Below, piece after piece: positions 32,194 to 41,088 of a stretch of DNA of 46,247 bases (the stretch's first letter is position 1; every line of letters starts with the position of its first letter). The DNA lies in the NCBI GenBank assembly GCA_028702495.1, contig JAQVOS010000006.1, forward strand, positions 1 to 46,247, written 5' to 3'. The DNA is from Bacilli bacterium. GTDB lineage: Bacteria; Bacillota_I; Bacilli_A; ML615J-28; CAG-698. The position numbers and the translations under genes are program-made. The notes under the pieces were generated by a model that worked only from the letters and a program-made list of their open reading frames with translations, was not told the origin of the DNA and searched no databases.

Positions 32194-33000
32194 ATGAATA
32201 TTATTGAAGTTCAAGATCTTCAGTTTCAATACAATCAAATAGATGTTGCACTACGCAACGTCTCTTTTTCCGTTCAAAAGGGAGAGTTCATTAGTATCCT
32301 TGGTCATAACGGAAGTGGCAAGTCAACACTTGCCAAACTACTCGTCGGTCTTTTGAAACCCACAAGTGGCGTTATTAAAATTGATGGTCAAGTTTTAACC
32401 GAAGAGAACGTCGATTTTCTTCGTCAAACCATTGGCATTGTGTTTCAAAACCCTGATAACCAATTTGTTGGAGTCACTGTAAAGGATGACATTGCTTTTG
32501 GGCTCGAAAATAGAAAAGTTCCACGAGAGCAAATGTTACAACAAATCGAGCGCTATGCAACCCTTGTTTCCATGCAAAATTTTATGGATCACAATCCTGA
32601 AAACTTATCAGGAGGAGAAAAACAACGCGTTGCGATTGCAGGCGTGTTGGCTTGTGAGCCCGAAGTCATCATCTTTGATGAAGCAACCTCAATGCTCGAT
32701 CCCAAAGGAGTCCGTGAAGTCCTTCACGTGATTTCCAATATTAAAGGGAATCGTACCATTCTATCCATCACCCACAATCTTGAAGAAGCCCTTCTTGCTG
32801 ATCGTGTTATGGTCATGAATGAAGGTAAAATCGTTGCCATGGGAACCCCCAAAGAAGTATTCAAACAAAAGGAGTTATTAAAAGACTCAAAACTTGATAT
32901 CCTTGAAAGCATGAAACTGATTGAATTAGTGGAACAATCAAAACTAAACAATAAAGATACGATACAGGAACATTTATGGGAATTCACTTACAAGAAGTAA
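32194..33000 (+). CDS. ecfA1: ECF transporter ATPase EcfA1
   Basis: A 268-residue ABC ATPase of the energy-coupling-factor type: Walker A GHNGSGKST (37-45), the Q-loop FQNPDNQFVG characteristic of EcfA, LSGGEKQR and IIFDEATSMLDPKG. AAGGAGA selects ATG 32194. The end overlaps ecfA2 by 25 bp. With EcfA2 and EcfT it powers vitamin S-components such as RibU. Confidence 0.95.
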   Translation: MNIIEVQDLQFQYNQIDVALRNVSFSVQKGEFISILGHNGSGKSTLAKLLVGLLKPTSGVIKIDGQVLTEENVDFLRQTIGIVFQNPDNQFVGVTVKDDIAFGLENRKVPREQMLQQIERYATLVSMQNFMDHNPENLSGGEKQRVAIAGVLACEPEVIIFDEATSMLDPKGVREVLHVISNIKGNRTILSITHNLEEALLADRVMVMNEGKIVAMGTPKEVFKQKELLKDSKLDILESMKLIELVEQSKLNNKDTIQEHLWEFTYKK

Positions 33001-33842
33001 GCTTCGCTTATTACATTCCCAAGAAACGCAAGGCACAAATCCACTTTACCTTGCATAACATTGGTCTTGACATCGCTTCACAAGATGAATTTATTGCCCT
33101 CGTGGGTCACACAGGAAGTGGCAAATCCACCCTTGTCCAACTTTTTAATGCACTATTACTTGCAACACGAGGAACCGTCCAGATTCAAGATTGGTTTCTT
33201 ACCAAAAATCCACGTTTCCCTTTAAAACCCATTCGGAAAACGGTGGGTCTTGTCTTTCAGTTTCCAGAATATCAGATTTTTGAAGAAACCGTTGAAAAAG
33301 ACATCATGTTTGGTCCCAAAAACTTTAACCTTCCCGAACCTGCTTCGATTGCCCATGAAATTGCCCAAATCATGAACATCACGCCCCTCCTACAAAAAAG
33401 TCCTTTCAATTTATCGGGAGGACAAATGAGAAAGGTGGCAATTGCGGGGATTTTAGCTTCAAAACCGGATATTTTGGTGCTTGATGAACCCACAGCAGGG
33501 CTCGATCCGTTCGCTAAAAATGAATTATTACAATTTTTAAAAGAACAAAATGAAGTTTATCATAAGACCATCATCATTATTACCCATGATATGGAAGTAG
33601 TATCAAAATATGCCCATCGTGTCTTGGTTCTAAAAGAAGGGGAACTCATGTATGATGGTTCCAAAGAGGACTTATTTAAAGATGATGTTCTCATTGAGAA
33701 ATGTAATCTTGATTATCCTGAAATTGTGCGAATGATGAAATATTTAAAAGAGAAACTAGCCCTTCCGCTGGACATCTATCAATATCATTTGGAAGATGCC
33801 CTTCGTGAACTTCAGGCAAAGGTGGGTGAGACCCATGAATGA
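32976..33842 (+). CDS. ecfA2: ECF transporter ATPase EcfA2
   Basis: A 288-residue ABC ATPase: Walker A GHTGSGKST (44-52), Q-loop FQFPEYQIFEET, LSGGQMRK and LVLDEPTAGLDP. The start is inside ecfA1, the normal arrangement. Its stop overlaps ecfT (ATGAATGA). Confidence 0.95.
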   Translation: MGIHLQEVSFAYYIPKKRKAQIHFTLHNIGLDIASQDEFIALVGHTGSGKSTLVQLFNALLLATRGTVQIQDWFLTKNPRFPLKPIRKTVGLVFQFPEYQIFEETVEKDIMFGPKNFNLPEPASIAHEIAQIMNITPLLQKSPFNLSGGQMRKVAIAGILASKPDILVLDEPTAGLDPFAKNELLQFLKEQNEVYHKTIIIITHDMEVVSKYAHRVLVLKEGELMYDGSKEDLFKDDVLIEKCNLDYPEIVRMMKYLKEKLALPLDIYQYHLEDALRELQAKVGETHE

Positions 33843-34815
33843 TAAAATGATTTTTGGTCAATATTATCACAGTAATTCATGGATTCATCGTCTCGATCCA
33901 AGAACTAAAATCATCAGTTTATTTGCGCTTATGTTAACGGCCTTTATCTTTTCCTCACTATGGGGACTACTTGGGATGTTTATTCTTGTTCTTGTTCTTA
34001 TTGCGACATCAAAAATTCCTTTTGGAAAATTCCTTCAGAGTTTAAAAATGATGGCTATGCTTTTGGTATTTACGATTTTTTTCCAAGTATTCTTCAGTCA
34101 AGGCGTAGGAGAGGCTCGTTTTATTCTTCATTTTGAACTGAGATGGCTTTCACTTGGCATCTTTATCGTCCTTCTTGTTCTTTTCTTCTTATCTAAAAAG
34201 ATCATTCGAAAAGGAAGAGGACTACTATTTATTGCTACCCTCCTTTTAGGATTCTATTTACAAACCATCCTTAAAACAACACCCCTACTTACAGGTTATA
34301 CACTTCGTATTTATGATGAGGGCTTGATTACATCCGCTCGCGTCATTCTTCGCATCATCAATCTCATCTGTTTTTCGTCCCTATTAACGCTTACAACCAA
34401 ACCAACGGACCTTAATAATGGGTTAGAAGAAGTAGCAAAACCCCTTGGTGTCTTTAAAATCAATGTTAGCATCATGGCCATGATGATTTCCATTGCTCTT
34501 CGCTTTATTCCAACCCTCATTAATGAAGCTATGCGGATTCTAAAAGCTCAAGCTTCACGGGGTGTGGACTTCGCGGAAGGAAAAATAAAAGATAAAATTA
34601 TGCAAATCATCTCCTTACTCATCCCTATGTTTGTCGTTGCCTATAAGCGAGCAGAAGATTTAGCGAATGCGATGGAAGCTAGAGGGTATATTCCTGGAGA
34701 TAAACGTACTAAAATCAATGAACTCGTCTATCACACCAGTGATTACTTTACCTATGCAGTGACCTTATTGTGTTTTGGACTCACCCTCTTTTTGAGGATT
34801 GCCTATGCGATATAA
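33835..34815 (+). CDS. ecfT: ECF transporter transmembrane component EcfT
   Basis: A 326-residue membrane protein with the EcfT start (MIFGQYYHSNSWIHRLDPRTK), several helices and the two Ala-Arg-Gly type coupling motifs (SRG around 250 and ARG around 290). A hydrophobic stretch near residues 105-150 seems longer than usual for EcfT. AGGTGGG precedes ATG 33835. Confidence 0.92.
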   Translation: MNDKMIFGQYYHSNSWIHRLDPRTKIISLFALMLTAFIFSSLWGLLGMFILVLVLIATSKIPFGKFLQSLKMMAMLLVFTIFFQVFFSQGVGEARFILHFELRWLSLGIFIVLLVLFFLSKKIIRKGRGLLFIATLLLGFYLQTILKTTPLLTGYTLRIYDEGLITSARVILRIINLICFSSLLTLTTKPTDLNNGLEEVAKPLGVFKINVSIMAMMISIALRFIPTLINEAMRILKAQASRGVDFAEGKIKDKIMQIISLLIPMFVVAYKRAEDLANAMEARGYIPGDKRTKINELVYHTSDYFTYAVTLLCFGLTLFLRIAYAI

Positions 34816-35533
34816 ATGTGTTGTATCCTATGATGGTGCCAATTATCATGGGTTTCAAGTACAAGGAGCCCCTAACACCATTCAAAATGAACTAGAGAAA
34901 GCTCTTGCAATCATTCACAAGAAGCATGTAACGGTTTATCCTTCGGGAAGAACAGATGCTGGCGTTCATGCCTTAGGTCAGGTCTTTCATTTCAATAGTG
35001 ATATTGATATGAAGGATGCTAATATGCAAAATGCCCTAAATTCTCGTCTTCCTCAAGACATTTATATCAAAAATGTGGAGCATGTAGATTTGAACTTCCA
35101 TGCGCGCTTCTCTAGCATCAGTAAACGGTATGAATATCTCATTGATATTGGGGAATATAACCCCCTTTTGATCCGCTATCGGTACTATTATGCTCACCCC
35201 CTAAACATCTCCCTGATGCAAGAAGTGGCAAAATCCTTTATTGGCGAACATGATTTTCGTTCATTCACTAAAAATCATCATCTCGAAAACACGCTTCGCA
35301 CCATTTATGACTGTTCTTTAGTACAAGAAGGCACACTTCTTCGTTTTCGGATTCATGGAAATGGATTCATGCATCACATGGTTCGAATCATGGTTGGGAT
35401 GATGATGGAAGTAGGAAAAGGAAAACTCACACCCGCCCAAATTATAGAAATTCAAGAAGCAAAAAATCGACGCCTTGCGCCTAAAATTGCTCCTGCGAAT
35501 GGGCTTTATTTAGTCGAAGTTAGTTATGAATAA
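34805..35533 (+). CDS. truA: tRNA pseudouridine(38-40) synthase TruA
   Basis: A 242-residue enzyme with the catalytic aspartate in SGRTDAGVHA (Asp53) and the C-terminal FMHHMVRIMVG. GAGG at 34794-34797 supports ATG 34805 over the TTG at 34799. It overlaps ecfT, as in the Bacillus ecfA1-ecfA2-ecfT-truA order, although the ribosomal protein genes that usually precede this set are absent. Confidence 0.95.
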   Translation: MRYKCVVSYDGANYHGFQVQGAPNTIQNELEKALAIIHKKHVTVYPSGRTDAGVHALGQVFHFNSDIDMKDANMQNALNSRLPQDIYIKNVEHVDLNFHARFSSISKRYEYLIDIGEYNPLLIRYRYYYAHPLNISLMQEVAKSFIGEHDFRSFTKNHHLENTLRTIYDCSLVQEGTLLRFRIHGNGFMHHMVRIMVGMMMEVGKGKLTPAQIIEIQEAKNRRLAPKIAPANGLYLVEVSYE

Positions 35534-35577
35534 TCACCACCGTTAACATTTTGAACGAGTGGTGATTTTCGTTTTAT
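35532..35577 (+). terminator. terminator after truA
   Basis: AATCACCAC and GTGGTGATT stem with an inner CGTT/AACG pair, then TTTTCGTTTT. Confidence 0.82.
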
Positions 35578-35611
35578 TTGGTGTTACAACTTCAAACGAT
35601 TAATTACATAA

Positions 35612-35779
35612 CATTGCTATATAAAACGATTGTGGGTGAAAAAAAGGGTTAATTTTAGCCCGATAAAACAGAGCAAAGGAATTACACCTCGTTTTTGGAC
35701 GAATGAAGTAACAAAAGAAGTAAAAATCCATTGTTTACATGAATATAGAACTAATGATGAGAAAAAGTGCACCCAATGA
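35612..35779 (+). pseudogene. short open frame without start, possible gene remnant
   Basis: A frame open for 55 codons (no ATG; TTG 35630 and GTG 35636 possible) encodes a polar peptide with IKQSKGITPRFW and KIHCLHEYRT. It has a protein-like composition but no ribosome site. It could be a gene remnant or chance. Confidence 0.25.
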
Positions 35780-35792
35780 AGGGTACACTTTA
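35762..35792 (-). terminator. terminator of the metal ABC operon
   Basis: On the minus strand AAAGTGTACCC and GGGTGCACTTT pair around TTCATT, followed by TTTTT after the second arm. Confidence 0.82.
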
Positions 35793-35799
35793 TATGATA

Positions 35800-36687
35800 T
35801 TAGGCTTTTTTAATCGCTCGACTGGTTCTTTTAAAGATAACAATGAGAAGGAAAATGATGATATTAGTCAGAACAATCGTCGATCCTGTTGGGAGTTCTA
35901 GCATATAGCTTCCAATAATTCCAAATATAACCGAAATTTCGGAAATAATAATCGCAATAATCACTGAACTTTTGAAGGAATTTGACATTAAAATGCTTCC
36001 AGCAACGGGGATAATCATTAAGGAAGCGATGAGAAGGGCTCCAACCAACTTCATAAAGACGGCAATAAAGAGGGCTAAGCAAACGGTTATCATCGTTTGC
36101 ATGCGTCTTACATTAAGACCGGATATCTTCGCATAGGTTTCATCAAAACATAGTACGACAATTTTATGATAGTAAGTAATGGCAAAGATGATAATTAAGA
36201 CTGCAATCAGCACTAGACTCATTAAATCATTGGTATTAATGGTATAAATACTTCCGAAAAGTAAGGAACTTGTGACGTTATTGGCATTTCCCTTACTCAT
36301 GGCGATGAAAATACCTGATAAAGCAACTCCGAGGGACATCACAATCGGCATGGACAACTCTTTATAATTTTTATAATAATTACGCAATTTTTCAATAATG
36401 AGGGTTCCAACGATTGAGAAAACAACACCCAATACCAAGGGGGAGGCATATCTTTCAATACCGGTTCCCGCTAAAGCATAGGATAAGAAAACCCCTAAAC
36501 AAACTCCAGCGAGAGAAAAGTGACTGAGCGTATCCGCGATAAAAGAAATACGACGAATAACCACCACGGTTCCAATCAATGGTGCAAGGATACCAACAAT
36601 AATACCCGCGATGACCGCATATTGAACCATTTGACTTGAAAATAAATCCTGGAAGAAGGTACCCAAACTTTCCACAAGAAAAATCAT
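35800..36687 (-). CDS. zinc/manganese ABC transporter permease (ZnuB-like)
   Basis: A 295-residue ABC-3 family permease with about eight helices; typical segments are VVRRISFIADTLSHFSLAGV near the N terminus and GALLIASLMIIPVA. Substrate is probably Zn2+ or Mn2+. It overlaps the ATPase gene by four bases (ATGA). No binding protein is encoded beside it. Confidence 0.9.
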   Translation of the reverse strand: MIFLVESLGTFFQDLFSSQMVQYAVIAGIIVGILAPLIGTVVVIRRISFIADTLSHFSLAGVCLGVFLSYALAGTGIERYASPLVLGVVFSIVGTLIIEKLRNYYKNYKELSMPIVMSLGVALSGIFIAMSKGNANNVTSSLLFGSIYTINTNDLMSLVLIAVLIIIFAITYYHKIVVLCFDETYAKISGLNVRRMQTMITVCLALFIAVFMKLVGALLIASLMIIPVAGSILMSNSFKSSVIIAIIISEISVIFGIIGSYMLELPTGSTIVLTNIIIFLLIVIFKRTSRAIKKA

Positions 36688-37331
36688 AGCGACCCTCCCG
36701 TTTTTTCAAACGAATAATCCAAAATTTCATCCAAATGAAGGACGTAATCGGCTAAATCGTTGGTATATTCGGTATCATGAGTAATCATGATGATCGTAAT
36801 CTTTTGATTTTTCAAACGTTTTAAGATTTCTTTTAATCCCGTTAGATTGGCTTTATCGACTCCAGCAGTGGGTTCGTCTAAAATCAGTAGTTTTGGTTTA
36901 TTGAGAAGAGCTCGTGCAATAAAGATTCGTTGCAACTGTCCTCCCGATAAACAGTTGATGTTATCATAGTAGAAACGGTTAATTTCAAGGTCATTTACAA
37001 TGGCAGTAAAGGATTGATCACGTCTGCCTTGATAGGATGAGGTTAAAACTTCTTTCACCGTAATTGGAAATTCAGAGTTAAATTCAGGTTTTTGGGGAAC
37101 ATAGCCAACTTTTTTGGTTTTCCCAATGGAGTTGATATCGACATCATCGAGATAAATGGTATCATTTGAGACTTTAAGGAGACCGAGTAAGCATTTTACA
37201 AGCGTTGATTTTCCACTTCCATTTTTCCCAACAATTGCCAAAAAGTCTCCTGTTTCCAAAGAAAAAGAGACATGATTGAGGACTGGCTTTTGAGTATATG
37301 CAAACGTAAGATCACGAACTTGAAGACGCAT
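36684..37331 (-). CDS. zinc/manganese ABC transporter ATPase (ZnuC-like)
   Basis: A 215-residue ATPase: Walker A GKNGSGKST, the PQKPEF Q-loop, LSGGQLQR and LLILDEPTAGVD. Short C terminus, as in ZnuC/MntB types. First gene of a two-gene operon. Confidence 0.9.
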   Translation of the reverse strand: MRLQVRDLTFAYTQKPVLNHVSFSLETGDFLAIVGKNGSGKSTLVKCLLGLLKVSNDTIYLDDVDINSIGKTKKVGYVPQKPEFNSEFPITVKEVLTSSYQGRRDQSFTAIVNDLEINRFYYDNINCLSGGQLQRIFIARALLNKPKLLILDEPTAGVDKANLTGLKEILKRLKNQKITIIMITHDTEYTNDLADYVLHLDEILDYSFEKTGGSL

Positions 37332-37372
37332 GATGTTTTTCCTTCACTTTCCTAATAAACTTACCTACCCCA

Positions 37373-37401
37373 ATTTTAGCACAAATAAGATACATAAACA
37401 A
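37373..37401 (-). promoter_or_regulatory. promoter of the metal ABC operon
   Basis: On the minus strand TTGTTT, a 17-bp spacer and TGCTAAAAT. No Zur- or MntR-like palindrome was recognised. Confidence 0.75.
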
Positions 37402-37429
37402 GGAAATTGTTTCTTTTTCCTCATAATTA

Positions 37430-37438
37430 TGTTAAGAT
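37430..37438 (+). promoter_or_regulatory. extended -10 promoter of the tmk operon
   Basis: TGTTAAGAT, the same form as at birA; -35 unclear. Confidence 0.5.
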
Positions 37439-37473
37439 ATAGAGTGTAATGCAAAAGAAACGAGGTCATAATT

Positions 37474-38112
37474 ATGAGAGGATTATTTATCACATTTGAG
37501 GGAACTGAGGGAAGTGGCAAAACAACCATCATTGAAGCTATTTGGAACCATTTAACGTCTCTTGGATATGATTGTATTAAAACAAGAGAGCCAGGAGGAT
37601 CGGTTATTTCTGAGGAAATAAGACATGTCATCCTGGATCCTAAAAATACTAAAATGGATGCCAAAACCGAAGTACTATTATATGCAGCTAGTCGAAGACA
37701 ACATTTAATCGAAGTAGTTCTACCAGCCCTTGCAAGAGGAACCATCGTTTTATGTGATCGATATGTCGATAGTTCGCTTGCGTATCAAGGATGTGCTCGT
37801 GACATTGGCTTTCAAGAAGTATATGAACTCAATCAATTTGCGATTCAAAAGCAAATGCCTGATTTAACCCTCTACATCGATGTTCGTCCCGAAGTAGGAC
37901 TTGCTCGAATTCAATCAAATCATCGCATTCAAGATCGTCTTGATTTAGAAGCCATCGATTTTCACAAAAAAGTCTACGCTGGTTACGAAGAAGTTCTTCG
38001 TCGCTTTCCCGAACGGGTCATTCGCATCAACGGTGAACAAACGGTCCCGCAAGTGGTTCAAGAAGCGATGAAGGCCTTAACTCACTTTCTGGAGTCCTAT
38101 CATGGGTTATGA
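37474..38112 (+). CDS. tmk: thymidylate kinase
   Basis: A 212-residue enzyme phosphorylating dTMP to dTDP. P-loop EGTEGSGKTT (9-18), DRYVDSSLAYQG and the LID region are present. ATG 37474 begins MRGLFITFEG, the usual start. Overlaps holB by 11 bp. Confidence 0.96.
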   Translation: MRGLFITFEGTEGSGKTTIIEAIWNHLTSLGYDCIKTREPGGSVISEEIRHVILDPKNTKMDAKTEVLLYAASRRQHLIEVVLPALARGTIVLCDRYVDSSLAYQGCARDIGFQEVYELNQFAIQKQMPDLTLYIDVRPEVGLARIQSNHRIQDRLDLEAIDFHKKVYAGYEEVLRRFPERVIRINGEQTVPQVVQEAMKALTHFLESYHGL

Positions 38113-39079
38113 GAATCTGAAGAAATATCAAAAGAATGTCGTTCGCCTCTTACAAAATAGTTATCGCAAGAATCGCCTTGTTCATACCTATTTGTTTGCT
38201 GGAAATAAAGGATCTTTGAAAAAAGAAGCTGCTTATTACCTTGCTTCCTTGATTTTATGTCATGAAGGAGGACGGTGTGAAGGGTGTCAGTTGTGTGGAA
38301 CCTATACCGATAAGCCCAATCCTTATATTTTCTTCATCGCTCCTGAAGGAGATTCGATTAAGAAAGAACAAATCATGCAATTAGAACATGAATTTTCGAT
38401 GGCTTCTTCAAATAAGAGAATCTTTATCATTGAACACATCGATAAAGCGAGTCCTGCTAGTGCAAACTCCTTGCTTAAGTTTTTAGAAGATGCCCAAGAG
38501 GACTGTTACGGAATCCTACTCACGGAAAATGTCAATCTCGTTTTACCGACCATCATTTCACGAAGTCAAGTCGTGAAGTTTTTACCACTTGATCGCAAAA
38601 ACATTGAAACGGAACTCAAAGAACTTGGCTTTTCTGCCAGCCTTTCAACAATCGTTTCACTACTAACCAACGATATTGAAGAAGCAACTCGCATTGCGCG
38701 TGACCCTCTCACCCTTGACACCCTCGAACTCGTGAAAGAAATCGGCATGAGTTTTGAAAATGAAGACCAAGATTCCATTCTTCTATTTGCCACCAAAGGT
38801 CGCTTTTTAACAAACGAGGCTTCAAAAACTCATTACCAATATTTTGTGGATGGACTGATTGCTTTGCAAAATGATAAAATTAAACACATTCTTCATAATG
38901 ATAGCGAACTCGTGTATTTCGACCTTTTATCAACCGCTTTTATCCGTATCCCCCTTGCAAAGCAATTGAAGATTCTCGAGATAATGATGGAAATCAAGGG
39001 AAAAATGAGGTATAATGTTAATATTGAACTAGCATTAATGAATATGCTTGTGGAAATAATGAGGTGTATTAATGGCTAA
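38102..39079 (+). CDS. holB: DNA polymerase III delta' subunit
   Basis: A 325-residue clamp-loader subunit. The zinc motif CEGCQLC (with the preceding Cys) and the SRSQ motif (near 165-170) are present; the P-loop region (AGNKGSLKKEA) is degenerate, as is normal for delta'. Order tmk-holB-ricT is that of Bacillus, without yaaQ/yaaR. Confidence 0.92.
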   Translation: MGYENLKKYQKNVVRLLQNSYRKNRLVHTYLFAGNKGSLKKEAAYYLASLILCHEGGRCEGCQLCGTYTDKPNPYIFFIAPEGDSIKKEQIMQLEHEFSMASSNKRIFIIEHIDKASPASANSLLKFLEDAQEDCYGILLTENVNLVLPTIISRSQVVKFLPLDRKNIETELKELGFSASLSTIVSLLTNDIEEATRIARDPLTLDTLELVKEIGMSFENEDQDSILLFATKGRFLTNEASKTHYQYFVDGLIALQNDKIKHILHNDSELVYFDLLSTAFIRIPLAKQLKILEIMMEIKGKMRYNVNIELALMNMLVEIMRCING

Positions 39080-39920
39080 AGTAGTTGGCATCGGATTTAA
39101 AGATGTCGGGAAAATATATTGGTTTAATCCTGAAGAATTCGCTTTAACATTCGGAGATTTGGTGGTCGTTGAGACCATTCGTGGTTTGGAAATCGGAAAA
39201 GTCATTGATGAAGTGAAAGAAGTCCCCGATCAAGAACTGGAACATGAACTAAAAAGTGTCATTCGTATCGCGAATGAAAAAGATATTCGTCATTATAATG
39301 AAAATGAAGTCAAAGGCCAAGAAGCCTTTCTAAAGACAAAAGAAATCATCGGTCAACATCGTTTGGACATGAAAGTGGTCAACTGTGAATATACGCTAGA
39401 CGGGGCAAAACTCCTCATCTATTACACCGCTGATGGTCGAGTTGACTTCCGTGAATTATTAAAAGACCTAGCCTCTGTTTTTCGGGTTCGGATTGAACTC
39501 CGTCAAATTGGACAACGCGAAGGTGCTAAAATGCTCGGTGGCATTGGTACCTGCGGACGAGAAATCTGTTGCAAAAAACATTTACGTGAATTTGATTTGG
39601 TTACCATGAAAATGGCAAAAGATCAATCCATGGCCCTTTCTGCTAATAAGATTACAGGGGTTTGTGGGAAGCTCATGTGTTGTATTGGTTATGAATGTGA
39701 GTTTTATGCCGAAGCAAAAAGGCGTCTTCCCGGAGTAGGGGATATTGTGAAAACCCCTCGATGCCAAGGATGTAAAGTGATTAGTGTCGATTACCTTCGT
39801 GGTCTCATTAAAACAGAAGGCCAAGATGGCCCAGAAGTATGGACTGAAAAAGAAGTCGAAACCATCGTTTCAATTCCAAAGGATGAATCTGAGGATTCCA
39901 GTGATGGAAGTAATTCATGA
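39072..39920 (+). CDS. ricT: PSP1-domain protein RicT (YaaT)
   Basis: A 282-residue PSP1 protein. The cysteine-rich cluster (Cys161, 166, 167, 198, 203, 204, 209) in GTCGREICC and CGKLMCCIGYEC is the RicT signature. In Bacillus, RicT with RicA and RicF affects RNase Y activity; the partners are not in the window. Overlaps holB by eight bases. Confidence 0.92.
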   Translation: MAKVVGIGFKDVGKIYWFNPEEFALTFGDLVVVETIRGLEIGKVIDEVKEVPDQELEHELKSVIRIANEKDIRHYNENEVKGQEAFLKTKEIIGQHRLDMKVVNCEYTLDGAKLLIYYTADGRVDFRELLKDLASVFRVRIELRQIGQREGAKMLGGIGTCGREICCKKHLREFDLVTMKMAKDQSMALSANKITGVCGKLMCCIGYECEFYAEAKRRLPGVGDIVKTPRCQGCKVISVDYLRGLIKTEGQDGPEVWTEKEVETIVSIPKDESEDSSDGSNS

Positions 39921-40635
39921 TTTATTAGGATATGACGGTCTAAAAATTATCCAATCAACCGATGCTTTTCGCTTTTCACTAGATTCGCTTCTCTTAGCTG
40001 ATTTTGTTAAGGTGAGAGTTGGTATTAAAAGAATCATTGATATTGGATGTGGGAATGCACCCATTCCCTTGTTTTTGACCCTCAAAACCAATTGTCCGAT
40101 TATGGGGGTTGAAATCCAAGAAGCACTCGCCAATCAAGCCCTTCGTTCTGTTGCGTTAAATCATTGTGATGAGCAGATTACCATTCTCGCTGAGGATGCT
40201 CGTATCCTTGCTAAGAAAGAAGCATATCTTCATGCTTTTGATATCGCGATTGCAAATCCCCCTTACTTTCCTTATACAAAATCCTCTCATGTGAATAAGA
40301 AGGATGCCTTAACCATTGCACGCCATGAGGTCCACTTAACGCTTCAAGAATTGGTAGCCGGAGCAAAAGACCTCCTCGCTGATTATGGATATTTTTATCT
40401 CATTCATCGGACCCTTCGTTTAGAAGAAATCATAGATACTTTAAAACAAGCCCGCTTTAAAACAACACGCATGCGCTTTATTCATTCAAGAAAAGAAGAT
40501 GCTGCCGAACTTGTTCTCATTGAAGCCAAAAAAATGGGAAAAAGCGAACTTGTCATTGAACCTCCCCTTGTCATATATCAAGAGGGAAGCGAATATTCAC
40601 CAGAAGTTTCAAGCATTTTTCACTTTAAAAAGTGA
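39904..40635 (+). CDS. trmN6: tRNA1(Val) (adenine37-N6)-methyltransferase family (YabB-like)
   Basis: A 243-residue SAM-dependent methyltransferase: IDIGCGNAPIPLFL binds SAM and NPPYFPY is the adenine-N6 motif. GAGG at 39891-39894 favours ATG 39904, just inside ricT. The stop codon lies inside a perfect palindrome (40616-40639). Confidence 0.88.
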   Translation: MEVIHDLLGYDGLKIIQSTDAFRFSLDSLLLADFVKVRVGIKRIIDIGCGNAPIPLFLTLKTNCPIMGVEIQEALANQALRSVALNHCDEQITILAEDARILAKKEAYLHAFDIAIANPPYFPYTKSSHVNKKDALTIARHEVHLTLQELVAGAKDLLADYGYFYLIHRTLRLEEIIDTLKQARFKTTRMRFIHSRKEDAAELVLIEAKKMGKSELVIEPPLVIYQEGSEYSPEVSSIFHFKK

Positions 40636-40639
40636 AAAA
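40616..40639. terminator. perfect palindrome spanning the trmN6 stop codon
   Basis: TTTTTCACTTT (40616-40626) and AAAGTGAAAAA (40629-40639) pair perfectly. It resembles a bidirectional terminator but contains the coding end of trmN6, so the last codons are shaped by it. Confidence 0.6.
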
Positions 40640-40641
40640 TG

Positions 40642-40650
40642 TGTTATAAT
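40642..40650 (+). promoter_or_regulatory. extended -10 promoter of the TerB-like gene
   Basis: TGTTATAAT; no clear -35. Confidence 0.6.
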
Positions 40651-40683
40651 ATAGACAAGAAATCTAGATGAGGAGTGATGACT

Positions 40684-41088
40684 ATGTTTTTAAGTTTATT
40701 ATCAAGAGAAGAAAAGTTTCATTTTTTAGATTTAATATCAAAACTAGTGAGCGTTGATGGTGAACCGAGTGATACGGACTTACAAGTCATCAATCGCCTC
40801 AAATATGAAATGGGCGATGATGGTCAACGATATCGAAAAGGCAATTTTAATCTTAAAAAATTAATTGAATATTTTTCAAAAAAATCCAAAGCTACAAAAA
40901 ACCTTGTCTTCATGAACCTCGTGAGCGTTTCTTTATATGATGAGTTTTATAGTGTTGAGGAACATTTTTTGATTGAAGAAATTCAAAAAGCATTTGAATT
41001 AACTGATAAGAAAAAAGCAGACTTAATGAAGATTGTTTATGCAGAAAGAGATTTGCGCGAAAAAGCAAAAAGGATTTTAAGCGAATGA
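40684..41088 (+). CDS. TerB-like helical protein, unknown
   Basis: A 134-residue alpha-helical protein, compatible with the TerB fold: FLDLISKLVSVDGEPSDTDL and YSVEEHFLIEEIQKAF are the two acidic, possibly metal-binding, helix-loop segments. AGGAG at 40671-40675 gives best spacing to ATG 40684; ATG 40678 and GTG 40675 are poorer. It occupies the place of yabA/yazA in the Bacillus cluster. ATGA overlap with rsmI. Confidence 0.62.
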   Translation: MFLSLLSREEKFHFLDLISKLVSVDGEPSDTDLQVINRLKYEMGDDGQRYRKGNFNLKKLIEYFSKKSKATKNLVFMNLVSVSLYDEFYSVEEHFLIEEIQKAFELTDKKKADLMKIVYAERDLREKAKRILSE

